The translations under genes were made by a program, and so were the position numbers. The notes under the pieces were generated by a model, which had not been told where the DNA came from, made no database searches, and worked only from the letters and a program-made list of their open reading frames with translations. A stretch of 64,000 bases of DNA from Paraburkholderia aromaticivorans (GTDB taxonomy: Bacteria > Pseudomonadota > Gammaproteobacteria > Burkholderiales > Burkholderiaceae): contig NZ_CP051516.1 of NCBI RefSeq assembly GCF_012689525.1, positions 4,030,001-4,094,000 on the forward strand, written 5' to 3'. Position 1 is the stretch's first letter, and each line of letters starts with the position of its first letter. Below, piece by piece: positions 8,523 through 16,991 of this stretch.

Positions 8523-8726
8523 TCAGGCTCGTGACACAAGTACATGCCTGAGCGCGTTCAAAACCTCATCGGTCGCCACGATGGCTTTAGTCACATGATG
8601 CCCCGCCAGTTCGGGTATCTCGAGAAGCCGTGAAATCGCGTCGTCAAGATACTGCGCCCGTACACCGACAACATGGAACTCCTGCCTTTCGTGGGTCGTG
8701 ATAAACAGATATGGCTTCTCGTTCAT
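8523..8726 (-). CDS. Small hypothetical protein
   Basis: A 67-residue protein beginning MNEKPYLFITTHERQEFHVVG. The ATG at 8726 is preceded by AGAGGA at suitable spacing, so this start is preferred over an upstream one at 8783. Two predicted strands are followed by helices (YLDDAISRLLEIPELAG, EVLNALRHVLVS). It lies 63 bp downstream of the 8790-9380 gene and is followed by a terminator, so the two probably form a small operon. Not recognised. Confidence 0.6.
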   Translation of the reverse strand: MNEKPYLFITTHERQEFHVVGVRAQYLDDAISRLLEIPELAGHHVTKAIVATDEVLNALRHVLVSRA

Positions 8727-8789
8727 TTTGAATAGTCCTCTGTTAGATGGTCTTGGGAATAACGGTTTCGGGCCGCATCTCATGTATAG

Positions 8790-9380
8790 TCACCGCCGAC
8801 CGTCCCTGACCAACCCCCGGAGGCGTCCCAACGCGACGCCAGCGAAAAATACAAGCGTCACCACTACAGCGCAGTCGCTATACGTCATCTCAAACACAAG
8901 CCCTCCCGTCAATGGTACGAACTCGGCACCCACCGGCCGCGTGCAAAACGTGTAGCTAAGCAAGATGGCCAATTGTTGGGCTGCCTGCTCTTGCAGCAGT
9001 CGCCCTCGCCGGATGGCCGGTATCCGCTCGCATTTGTTGCTCGGTAAAAATGTCGGTTGCTCTGCCAAGCCAAAACGAAGTATCAAGTCCGCTAGCACCG
9101 CTTTGCCCGCAGCACCGAGAATTTCGTGCAGGTCGCATCGCTCATCAACTTCACGAAACAATTTCATGACCTTTACAACGTCACGGAAACAGTTGTCGTC
9201 GGTGCTGCGGCAGATGAGATATAGGTCCGGGGCGGCGACCTGGTGGTTGTGCAGGCTCACCAAGAAATTGGCGATGATTTCGACGTCGCTATCGTCGTAA
9301 CGACAAACTTCGAACAAGCGTCTGGCCGCGAGTGCGCCTTCGTCGGTAGCGAAATGGGAAGATAGATTAGGATTCTTCAT
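8790..9380 (-). CDS. Hypothetical protein with DUF7673-like domain and C-terminal membrane helix
   Basis: A 196-residue protein from the ATG at 9380 (a TTG at 9389 adds three residues). Residues about 12-75 (EGALAARRLFEVCRYDDSDVEIIANFLVSLHNH) resemble the small DUF7673 domain that I associate with plasmids and integrative elements, where it binds no known ligand. The assignment is by memory of pattern and is tentative. Near the end, CAVVVTLVFFAGVALG forms one hydrophobic segment followed by arginines, so the protein may be tail-anchored. It appears cotranscribed with the small gene downstream. Confidence 0.6.
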   Translation of the reverse strand: MKNPNLSSHFATDEGALAARRLFEVCRYDDSDVEIIANFLVSLHNHQVAAPDLYLICRSTDDNCFRDVVKVMKLFREVDERCDLHEILGAAGKAVLADLILRFGLAEQPTFLPSNKCERIPAIRRGRLLQEQAAQQLAILLSYTFCTRPVGAEFVPLTGGLVFEMTYSDCAVVVTLVFFAGVALGRLRGLVRDGRR

Positions 9381-9424
9381 GCTGGACAAGGCCTTTTGAA
9401 AAGCTCTTTTGTCTAGCGATTTTT

Positions 9425-9622
9425 TTACGTATCAGGGCCGCTGTCGAAGGGCCGCAAACAAAGGTCATCGCCAAAGGAAATTATTCGGTCCTCGCCTTTG
9501 ACACACGCTTGCCGCAAAGACAGATACCTTCGCTCGTCGCGGACTTGACTTTCTAGGACGAGCGGATGTCGCCGGACCGATATTTCCACGTCGCCCCTCG
9601 CCGTTTCTAGCATCGGTGCCAT
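9425..9622 (-). CDS. Doubtful small hypothetical protein
   Basis: A 65-residue frame with protein-like composition (LESQVRDERRYLSLRQACVK). No good ribosome site or family is seen. It lies between the YgjP-like gene and the 8790-9380 gene on the same strand and could equally be a remnant. Confidence 0.3.
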   Translation of the reverse strand: MAPMLETARGDVEISVRRHPLVLESQVRDERRYLSLRQACVKGEDRIISFGDDLCLRPFDSGPDT

Positions 9623-9745
9623 GAATGAAGCTTAATCCGGCACGGGTCAGTCCGGAAGTCACGCCTGCTCAGTGGGTTCTTGCTCGGCGGTAGCGTGCCC
9701 CGCTCGTGTAAATCATTCACCAAGATTGCGGTCGGGGTTTTGCGG

Positions 9746-10456
9746 CTAAACGGCGCCTCCAAACGCAGCCTGTTCCAACATCGCATGCTGCCGACGCCAA
9801 TCTGGCAAATGTTGAGCGACCAAGGACCAGAATGCCTTCGTATGATTCTTCTCAACCGTATGGCATAGCTCGTGAACGATGACGTAGTCCTGTACGGTGG
9901 TCGCCAGCTCCATCACCCTTGGGTGGAACTCCAGCACGTTGTGGGTATCGCAACTGGCCCAACGGCTCTGGAAGTGGCGGATGCGAGCACCGCTGGATTG
10001 CAGTCCGGTTTGGCGTTCCCAGTGACGAACGCGCTGGAGCAGTTTCTCGTGGGCACGCTCCCGGTAGAAGCTCTCCAACAGCAAGGCAATCGCATCGGGC
10101 AGGATGCTCGGCCCATCAGGGTGCTCGACGATAAAGCGAGACGCGGTGAAGGCTAGCTTAGGTCGCGTGATGCCCGGTGTGTGGCGCACCTCCGTGAAAT
10201 ACGTCCGCCCGCAATAGCGTAGGCGGCTGCCGGTAACGATGGCGTCATTGCGCAGCGGCTGATTGACCAGCGCCAGCTTGTCGCGTATCCAGCGGGCACG
10301 ACGGCGCACCAAGGCTTCCTGTTCGGCCTTACTCACCAGCGGCCCGCGCAGCAGCACCGGCCGCCCTCGCTCCACACTCACATAGTGCCGTCTGAGCTTG
10401 GCATCAGGCTGAAATCGCCATTCAATGGCGGTTTGGCCGTACTGCAGAATGGGCAT
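9746..10456 (-). CDS. YgjP-like (DUF45) metallopeptidase
   Basis: A 236-residue protein of the YgjP/DUF45 family, predicted zinc metallopeptidases. The zinc-binding helix HELCH sits at about 190-194 (DYVIVHELCHTVEKNH), with a following His before WSLVAQHLPDW. The preceding block FQSRWASCD...NVLEFHPRVM is typical of the family. It starts two bases after the hsdR stop on the same strand, so it is the last gene of the restriction operon and probably coupled to hsdR. YgjP-like proteins are often found next to type I hsdR genes; the biological target of the peptidase is not known to me. Confidence 0.85.
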   Translation of the reverse strand: MPILQYGQTAIEWRFQPDAKLRRHYVSVERGRPVLLRGPLVSKAEQEALVRRRARWIRDKLALVNQPLRNDAIVTGSRLRYCGRTYFTEVRHTPGITRPKLAFTASRFIVEHPDGPSILPDAIALLLESFYRERAHEKLLQRVRHWERQTGLQSSGARIRHFQSRWASCDTHNVLEFHPRVMELATTVQDYVIVHELCHTVEKNHTKAFWSLVAQHLPDWRRQHAMLEQAAFGGAV

Positions 10457-10458
10457 GG

Positions 10459-13400
10459 TCAGTTCTTCAGCAGGATGTCCAGGATACGGGCGGCATGGTC
10501 ACGGGCCACCGAGCGTTCCCATCCCGCCAACGGCATCAGCAGCTTGCGCAACAGGTCGCGAATTTCCGGGTGCAGGTCGTGCATCTGCTTCCAGCTAGTC
10601 GCCGCCATAGTGCGGCTCAGCTCGGCGTCTTCAAACAGCTTGGTGGCGGCCACCCGGGCGGTGTCTTCGGCCAGCAAGGCAGCCAGGTAGTGGTAGACGG
10701 CTGAATGAGCCGGATGTTCGAAACCGGTATTGTCTTTGTCCTTGACACGCTGCCCAAACAACTCGAGCTGTTCTAAAAACTGGGCTTGGCTGATGCGGCC
10801 AGCCTTCTCTTCTTCGAGTAGCTTTTCCAGTTCTTCGGCCAGCTTGTCGAAGAACGCGGGGTCTTTGTCCCGGCCGGTAACGATGGTGTACTTCAGTTGG
10901 TTCTTCATCACCAACGCTTGACTGCCGGGGCTGGCCAGCTTTTTCAGCCGGGCCATATCACTGGCGTCCAGTATCGACACCTCGCGTCCCAACAGACTCT
11001 TGGCCGGGCTGGCGGCGATGTATTCATCCAGCAGCTGCTGCAACAGGACCGATTCCAGCTTGGTGATGCGCTCCCGGTAGGTGCCGCCAGGCAGCTTGTC
11101 GCGCAGCATCAGCCGTATTTCTGCAAACAGGGTGAAGTAAGACTTGAACGGCACGCCGCGCACATCAGGCAGGATGATGTCGATACTGCGGTTGAACTGC
11201 TTCAGCAGTTCCAGGAAGTCTTCCACTGCATCCAAGCGGCTGGCCGGGTCAAGGAAGCGTTCAGCGTCGTCCTTGTAATCCTCGCGCCGGGATACCGGGT
11301 CGTGCTTCCTCGGCAGCAGCTTGAGGATGCGGTCGAGCGTGCTTTGCAGTTTGGGCAGTTCGCTTTCCACACCTTGCCAGACCTGTGCAGGTTGCACTTC
11401 GCCGCCGTAAATCTTCAGGGCGTGGTCGAGGTGTTCGACAACGCCGTGGTAGTCGACGATGTAACCGGCGTTCTTGCCGGTCATGGCGCGGTTTACTCGC
11501 GCAATCGCCTGTAACAGCGTGTGTTCTTTCAGCGGCTTGTCAAGGTACATGGTGCCGACGATAGGTGCATCCCAGCCAGTCAGCAGCATGTCCGAGACGA
11601 TGATGAGGCCCACGTTATTGGCATGAGGCTGACCATCCCGGCCCTTGACCTCATCACCATACGGCAGCGGAAACAGCTTGCCGACAAAATTGGCAATCTG
11701 TTCGGACGGTAGCGCGACAGGCTGTTTTCCGGCCTTCAGTTCAGCGCGGACACGCTCCTCGATGGTCTGGATGCGGTCTTTCTCGACATTCTTCTCGGCC
11801 GCTTCTTGCTGCTCCGACGCCCCGGTACGGGACGCAGTGGCACTGGCCAGGGAGATGACCACCCGGCTTTCAAACGTATGCAGGCCCTTCGCCTGGCGTT
11901 CCTGCATCAGCCCATCGAGCAAATCCTTGTATCGCACGGCCATGTCACGGCCGTCGCAGACAAGCATGGCTTTGAGGCCCTTGGCTCGTACGTTCGCGAG
12001 GAAGTGCTCAACCAGATGCGCCGCCACCTGTTCCATACGGTCGCCGGCCTGTCGCCAACGTGAGAGTAGCTCTTTCTTCAGCGCTTGCTGCCGGGCTTCA
12101 TCCTCACTCGCGAACTGGTCTTTGAAGGCTTGGTCGAGCTTGGCATCGGCCGACAGCGCTACCCATGCGTCCTGGTACTTGATGGGCAGGGTAGCGCCGT
12201 CAGCCACCGCCTCGTGCAGCCGGTATTCGTCTATGTAGGTGTCACCGCCAAACTCGGCCAGCGTGTGCTTGTCGTCGTTCAGCAGCGGAGTGCCGGTAAA
12301 CGCGATGAACTTCGCGTTGGGCAGACTGGCGCGCATGAAGGCGGCCAGGAAGTCGTACTGGCTGCGGTGAGCTTCATCGACCAGCACATAGAAGTTCGTT
12401 TTGGCGCTCAGTACCAGGAAGTTGACTTTTTCGCGACTGAGCTCTTCCCACCTGGCATCGAGCAATACCCCGTCGGCATCGTGCTGCCTGTAGTGGACAT
12501 TGCGCTCTTCGACCATGAAGAAGTCCTTACCCTCGTGCACCCTTCTATACCGGGTAGCCTGCAAGGTGTCGTCCGCCTCATCCGGCGTGGTTTTGGCGTC
12601 GTCGTCCAGCTGCTCGTTTTCCTGAAACTTCTGCACCGTGCTGGTAAGCACGCTGCCGTAGTCGTTGCCCAGCAGCTTCATCAAACCATCAACCGAAACG
12701 GCCTGAACGGCTCTGATGCCCACCGCGTGGAAGGTGTCAAAGATTTGCTTGTCGAGGTCTTTGCGGTCGGTCAGTACCAGCACGGTCGGGTTGTTCAGGC
12801 CGGTGCTATCGGCCCGCAGCATTCTGGCCAGCAGCGCCATGGTCAGTGATTTGCCACTTCCCTGGGTATGCCACACCACGCCGCCGATGGGCTTGGTGGC
12901 AGTCAGACGGGCTATGGTTTTGCGCACTGCACGCCACTGCTGATAACGCGGCAGTTTCTTCACGGTCTTGCCGTCGCGGGTTTCGAACAGGATGAAGTGG
13001 GTGATAAATTCCAAAAGCCGACCCTGTTCAAACAGCGCCCACAACAGCTGGTCCTGGTCGCTCGGGTCTGCACCCAATAAGCCGGACACCGTCGCCAGTT
13101 CGGCTTCCTGCAGCCGGAATCGCGCATAGAAAGCCGGCGCGGTCAGAATGGCCGCATATATTCCCTCCCGCCTGTTCAACCCCACACAGACCTGGTTGTA
13201 CACGAACTGGGTCGGAAAACTGGCTTGGTAGCCGTCCAGTTGCGCTAACGCTTCATCCAGCCGGTGGTGGCTGGCCTTGCATTCAATGATGGCCAGCGGC
13301 AGACCATTCACGAACAGCAGCAGGTCGGGGCGGAACAGGTCACCGTCGGTGTTCTTGCCGACGTACTGGTCAACAACATGGAAGTCGTTATTGGCGGGTG

Positions 13401-13743
13401 CTACTGTATCGAAGAAACGCACGCTGCGCAGCTTGCCGTCGACATCCTTAACCTGGATGTCGGAACGATGGACCACCTGCTCCCAGAATGCCTTGTTCGC
13501 CGGCAGCAGGTCGTCGTTCACCCGTTTCCGTAACTCAATCAAGACAGCGTCCAGACCACCGGGAGCATTACCCAACCATGGGTTCAAGGTCAGCAGTCTT
13601 GGGCGCAGGATGTTGTCCAGCACCGGTGCGAGATGGCGGTGTTCGACCTCCACCATGTTCCCCGGTAAATAGCTGTAACCCAGCTTGACCAGTGTTTCGA
13701 TGGCTGGGCGCTCTACGCCAACCTTTTCGGCATCTCTCTGCAT
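10459..13743 (-). CDS. hsdR: Type I restriction enzyme, R subunit
   Basis: A 1094-residue motor-nuclease subunit that translocates DNA and cuts it when the HsdMS complex finds an unmethylated site. The N-terminal nuclease has the PD-(D/E)xK pattern [20 protein letters not shown] (about 138-157). The SF2 helicase follows with Walker [12 protein letters not shown], the motif [14 protein letters not shown] in LVDEAHRSQ and FIAFTGTPL. The second helicase half carries [14 protein letters not shown] and [10 protein letters not shown]. The C-terminal region is helical and charged. Length is normal and the frame intact. A GGAAG lies five bases before the ATG. The gene belongs with hsdM and hsdS upstream but is now separated from them by an IS3-family insertion. 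Confidence 0.95.
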   Translation of the reverse strand: MQRDAEKVGVERPAIETLVKLGYSYLPGNMVEVEHRHLAPVLDNILRPRLLTLNPWLGNAPGGLDAVLIELRKRVNDDLLPANKAFWEQVVHRSDIQVKDVDGKLRSVRFFDTVAPANNDFHVVDQYVGKNTDGDLFRPDLLLFVNGLPLAIIECKASHHRLDEALAQLDGYQASFPTQFVYNQVCVGLNRREGIYAAILTAPAFYARFRLQEAELATVSGLLGADPSDQDQLLWALFEQGRLLEFITHFILFETRDGKTVKKLPRYQQWRAVRKTIARLTATKPIGGVVWHTQGSGKSLTMALLARMLRADSTGLNNPTVLVLTDRKDLDKQIFDTFHAVGIRAVQAVSVDGLMKLLGNDYGSVLTSTVQKFQENEQLDDDAKTTPDEADDTLQATRYRRVHEGKDFFMVEERNVHYRQHDADGVLLDARWEELSREKVNFLVLSAKTNFYVLVDEAHRSQYDFLAAFMRASLPNAKFIAFTGTPLLNDDKHTLAEFGGDTYIDEYRLHEAVADGATLPIKYQDAWVALSADAKLDQAFKDQFASEDEARQQALKKELLSRWRQAGDRMEQVAAHLVEHFLANVRAKGLKAMLVCDGRDMAVRYKDLLDGLMQERQAKGLHTFESRVVISLASATASRTGASEQQEAAEKNVEKDRIQTIEERVRAELKAGKQPVALPSEQIANFVGKLFPLPYGDEVKGRDGQPHANNVGLIIVSDMLLTGWDAPIVGTMYLDKPLKEHTLLQAIARVNRAMTGKNAGYIVDYHGVVEHLDHALKIYGGEVQPAQVWQGVESELPKLQSTLDRILKLLPRKHDPVSRREDYKDDAERFLDPASRLDAVEDFLELLKQFNRSIDIILPDVRGVPFKSYFTLFAEIRLMLRDKLPGGTYRERITKLESVLLQQLLDEYIAASPAKSLLGREVSILDASDMARLKKLASPGSQALVMKNQLKYTIVTGRDKDPAFFDKLAEELEKLLEEEKAGRISQAQFLEQLELFGQRVKDKDNTGFEHPAHSAVYHYLAALLAEDTARVAATKLFEDAELSRTMAATSWKQMHDLHPEIRDLLRKLLMPLAGWERSVARDHAARILDILLKN

Positions 13744-13854
13744 TACGCTTCCGTCTGCTTTTTTGGTTATTCAGTCCACTATGCTCGCCCACCCCCGGTG
13801 TCACAATAGTTGTCGCCTCTGAATTTTCTTAAATTGAAGAGTCAGAGGTGCAGG

Positions 13855-14355
13855 TTGAAGGCGAAACAAACGTATTCTGTCGAGTTCAAAGAGCAAGCGC
13901 TGTCGAAAGTTTTGCAGCGCGGGAGCCGCACGGTTGGATCGGTGGCCGACGAATTGAACATGAATTTACTGACATTAAGGAAGTGGATGAGAGGTAGCGC
14001 CGCTGCGGGTCGGAGCTCAGGCTCCGGACTAGCAAAACGTCCAGAAGACTGGTCGCCGGAAGAACGGCTGCTGGCTTTGCATGAGAGCCACGGCCTGGTC
14101 GACGAAGCACTGAACGCGTGGTGTCGTGAGCGGGGGCTGTTCGCTCATCATCTCACGCAGTGGCGCATGGATTTTTGCGCCGTCGGCGGGACCGGCGGTC
14201 GGCGTGAGAACGGCCAGGAAGTACGGGATCTGAAGCAAGCCAATGTCCAATTACAGCGCGAATTGAACCGCAAGGAGAAAGCGCTGGCGGAGGCGGCGGC
14301 GCTGTTGGTGCTGCAAAAAAAGTATCGTGCGCTGTTCGAGGGCGAGGCCGAATGA
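13855..14355 (+). CDS. IS3-family transposase, OrfA
   Basis: A 166-residue DNA-binding subunit of the transposase. The N-terminal part (QTYSVEFKEQALSKVLQRGS, then VADELNMNLLTLRKWMRG) is the IS3 OrfA helix-turn-helix. The last third (VQLQRELNRKEKALAEAAAL) is a coiled coil for pairing with OrfB. The TTG at 13855 is preferred because AGAGG lies just upstream; an earlier in-frame TTG falls inside the terminal repeat. Its stop overlaps the OrfB start in an ATGA, which indicates translational coupling instead of the frameshifting used by many IS3 elements. Confidence 0.85.
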   Translation: MKAKQTYSVEFKEQALSKVLQRGSRTVGSVADELNMNLLTLRKWMRGSAAAGRSSGSGLAKRPEDWSPEERLLALHESHGLVDEALNAWCRERGLFAHHLTQWRMDFCAVGGTGGRRENGQEVRDLKQANVQLQRELNRKEKALAEAAALLVLQKKYRALFEGEAE

Positions 14356-15431
14356 CAGCCCTTGAAGAGCGCAAGACATTGATCGGCCTGATCAGCGAGG
14401 CGACCCTGGCGGGGGCTCGCCAGGCGCCCGCGTGTGAGATGCTGGGGCTGAGCGCACGGACGGTTCAGCGTTGGCAAGGTGGCGAACCTGACGCGGTGGA
14501 CGGGCGCTCGTTACGACACCATGAGCCATCTCACAAGCTGAGCGCCGAGGAACGCACCGAGCTGCTGGCAGTTGCGAACTCGGCCGAGTTTGGTCATTTG
14601 CCGCCGAGCCAGATCGTGCCTCGGCTGGCTGACCAGCAACGCTATATCGCCTCGGAGTCGACGTTCTATCGGGTGCTGAAAGCCGAGAAGCAGCTTGCCC
14701 ATCGGCGCAGTGAACGGCCGGTCAAATCATGCGGCAAACCACGAGCGGTTCGCGCGGACGCGCCGAATCAGCTTTACAGTTGGGACATCACGTACTTGCC
14801 GGCGACGATCCGCGGGCAGTACTTTTATCTGTATCTGTTTATGGACGTGTTCAGCCGCAAGATCGTCGGCTGGCAGGTCTACGCCGAAGAGAGTAGCGCC
14901 CAGGCCAGCGAGGTGCTCAAGGATCTATGCGCGCGTGAGGCGATACAGCCCAACCAGGTAATTTTGCACTCCGACAACGGCGGCCCAATGAAGGGCGCCA
15001 CGATGCTTGCCACCTTGCAGGCCTTGGGCGTGATGCCGTCGTTGAGTCGCCCCGGCGTGAGCAACGACAACCCCTATTCGGAATCGTTGTTCAAAACGCT
15101 GAAGTACCGGCCCGCTTATCCGTTAGAGGCATTCGATACCCTGTTCGCCGCCCGCACCTGGGTTGCAGAACTGGTGCGCTGGTACAACCACGAACACCGC
15201 CACAGTGCGATCCGTTTCGTGACGCCGGCCCAGCGCCATGCGAATCTTGATCAGGACATCCTCGAGCGCCGCAAGGCGCTCTACGAGGGTGCGCGCGAAC
15301 GTCATCCGCTACGATGGAAAGGTGCCACGCGGGACTGGCAGCGCGTTCATGTCGTGCATCTGAATCCCGATCGTGCTGAGCCGACGGTCAACATTCGACG
15401 ACCCCGTAACCAGGAATTAAAAGCAGCCTGA
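14352..15431 (+). CDS. IS3-family transposase, OrfB (DDE integrase domain)
   Basis: A 359-residue catalytic transposase. An N-terminal HTH (CEMLGLSARTVQRWQGG) is followed by the retroviral-type integrase core with the DDE residues in SWDITYLP, LHSDNGGPMKG and NDNPYSESLFKTLKY. The frame is full length, so the element may still be active. The C-terminal part (WYNHEHRHSAIRFVTPAQRH) is typical of IS3 family members. Confidence 0.9.
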   Translation: MTALEERKTLIGLISEATLAGARQAPACEMLGLSARTVQRWQGGEPDAVDGRSLRHHEPSHKLSAEERTELLAVANSAEFGHLPPSQIVPRLADQQRYIASESTFYRVLKAEKQLAHRRSERPVKSCGKPRAVRADAPNQLYSWDITYLPATIRGQYFYLYLFMDVFSRKIVGWQVYAEESSAQASEVLKDLCAREAIQPNQVILHSDNGGPMKGATMLATLQALGVMPSLSRPGVSNDNPYSESLFKTLKYRPAYPLEAFDTLFAARTWVAELVRWYNHEHRHSAIRFVTPAQRHANLDQDILERRKALYEGARERHPLRWKGATRDWQRVHVVHLNPDRAEPTVNIRRPRNQELKAA

Positions 15432-15453
15432 ATTCAAAACGTCGAGGCGACAA

Positions 15454-15629
15454 CTAGCTGGAAAACTTCCGCCCAAGCATGCATTCTCCACGTCGAGCAC
15501 CACCTTGGTCTCTATCAGGGTCGGCGCATTGCACGTTGCATTTAAGCGGCATATAAGCGATTACCTCCGGCGCAGCACCCGCTCTTCGTGCAGGGACCGC
15601 AGATTTCAGGGCGCCGCCGGCCGCGAAAC
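15454..15629. other. Short gap between IS end and hsdS stop
   Basis: About 175 bp without a gene. It is probably the remains of the original hsdS-hsdR spacer. No terminator is visible. Confidence 0.4.
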
Positions 15630-16991
15630 TCATGCTATCGCTGCCATTTCTATCACCGCTGCGGTGGCTTCAAAATTAACCCGCCATTCGCCGGTCAGCA
15701 GCTTTTGCATAAGGCCGCGTTTGAGGGCCCGATAATTGCTTCGCTTTGCAGATAACGAGGCTATTTTTGCGTCGAAGTCTGCCAGTATCTCCGCCATTCT
15801 TTGCTGCTCCGCGCTTGGCGGCAACGCAACGAGAGTCTCTCGGACCTGCTTGAGACTTATTTGTGGATATGCTTGCCCAGTCAAAATGGAGCCGTAATGT
15901 TTCGCATAAAAGTCTTGCCTTAAGCTTTGGTACACAAAGTCTGCGCTCCAGCCTTCTCTAATTCGTATGCGCGCAATGTGCTGATTAATGTTTGCGGTGG
16001 GGAAATCAGCTGGCGCTCGCGCCACTCTGCCAATATTTCCCGTGATGGTCATGAGCAAATCGCCCGGCTCAACCTGGGAGCGATTCATCTGATTGTGGGC
16101 TTCAACATGAATGTAGTTCATGCCCTTTGGATTGAACCCATTGTTAGTGACGCATTCACTTCGAAAAAATGGAATCCCGTCGTCCGGAGAGGCCCAGTCA
16201 AACCCATATGTGGTGGGCGTCCCACCTTTCGTGATGAACTCAGATATTTGCTCCAAGGTGCCAGTTTGCCACTCCACAGGAATCTTCCCGAGTTCACTGT
16301 CTTTGAACTCAGTATGTGGCTGCCAGCGACCGTCTGCATGTTGGGAACCCACCCCCTGGCTGAACAGCGTCTGCATCAACCCTTGCTTCAGGGTCTGGGT
16401 GGCCTCAATCTGGCGGGCAATCACGTCCAGCTTGTCGTCCACTGCCGTGAGGATGGCGGCGATTTTCTTTTGTTCGGGAAGTAAGGGGAGTGCAATACGG
16501 GTTTCTCGAACTTGCTGAAGACTGATTTGGGGGTAAGCCTGGCCGGTAAGGATGGTTCGATAATAAGTCGAATATCCATCATGCTTTAGACATTGATGGA
16601 CATATTCAGTGCATACGCCTGCCTCCTCCAATATGCGGATGCGAGCGATATGTTGATTAATATTGGCTGTCTTAAACTGTTTTGGGGCTTTGGCCACACG
16701 ACCGATGTTGCCCGTGATGGACATTAACAGGTCGCCGGGTTTTATCTCGGAGCGGCTCATTTGAACGTGTGCCTCGGCAGAAATGTAGTTCATCCCCTTA
16801 GGATTGAACCCAGCATCCGTTACGCACTCGCTTCGAAGGAACGGAATCCCATCGCCTTCGTCAGCCCACTCAAATCCATAGGTCGTCGGTGTCCCGCCCT
16901 TCGTAATGAAATTCGAAATTTCTTCGAGAGTTTTGATTTTCCAAGAGACAGGTACCCGACCAACAATCGTTTCGATACGCTCTGCTGTCAT
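15630..16991 (-). CDS. hsdS: Type I restriction-modification specificity subunit with duplicated recognition domain
   Basis: A 453-residue DNA-recognition subunit of the HsdMS methylase and HsdRMS nuclease. HsdS normally carries two different target recognition domains, each reading half of a split asymmetric site. Here residues about 14-213 and 237-435 are copies of each other: both contain FITKGGTPTTYGF, IPF.RSECVT, GFNPKGMNYI, PGDLLM.ITGNIGRVA and TANINQHIARIRI, then TGQAYPQISL and the conserved spacer helix (LPEQKKIAAIL or SAEQQRMAEIL). By eye the recognition parts are about three-quarters identical. The start overlaps the hsdM stop as ATGA, so the two are coupled. The near-symmetry predicts an interrupted palindromic target. 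Confidence 0.93.
   Translation of the reverse strand: MTAERIETIVGRVPVSWKIKTLEEISNFITKGGTPTTYGFEWADEGDGIPFLRSECVTDAGFNPKGMNYISAEAHVQMSRSEIKPGDLLMSITGNIGRVAKAPKQFKTANINQHIARIRILEEAGVCTEYVHQCLKHDGYSTYYRTILTGQAYPQISLQQVRETRIALPLLPEQKKIAAILTAVDDKLDVIARQIEATQTLKQGLMQTLFSQGVGSQHADGRWQPHTEFKDSELGKIPVEWQTGTLEQISEFITKGGTPTTYGFDWASPDDGIPFFRSECVTNNGFNPKGMNYIHVEAHNQMNRSQVEPGDLLMTITGNIGRVARAPADFPTANINQHIARIRIREGWSADFVYQSLRQDFYAKHYGSILTGQAYPQISLKQVRETLVALPPSAEQQRMAEILADFDAKIASLSAKRSNYRALKRGLMQKLLTGEWRVNFEATAAVIEMAAIA
15687..16952 (-). repeat. Internal tandem duplication within hsdS
   Basis: The two halves of hsdS (16952-16353 and 16283-15687) encode the same target-recognition and spacer modules. The DNA differs at many third codon positions, so the copies are not a recent duplication. 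Confidence 0.8.

Larger units (their letters stand above)
13811..15453 (+). mobile_element. IS3-family insertion sequence
   Basis: A 1643-bp element bounded by TGTCGCCTC at 13811 and its reverse complement GAGGCGACA ending at 15453, with the 5'-TG...CA-3' ends typical of IS3. The match continues four bases outward (TAGT/ACTA), so the exact boundary is uncertain. I see no target duplication, which suggests an old insertion or rearrangement. It carries two overlapping transposase frames on the plus strand, opposite to the hsd operon it interrupts between hsdS and hsdR. Confidence 0.85.

Noticed and set aside
15630..16991. Possibility that the duplicated hsdS is an inverting or shufflon-type array
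   Set aside because: The copies are direct, within one intact gene, and there is no recombinase or partial hsdS copy nearby.
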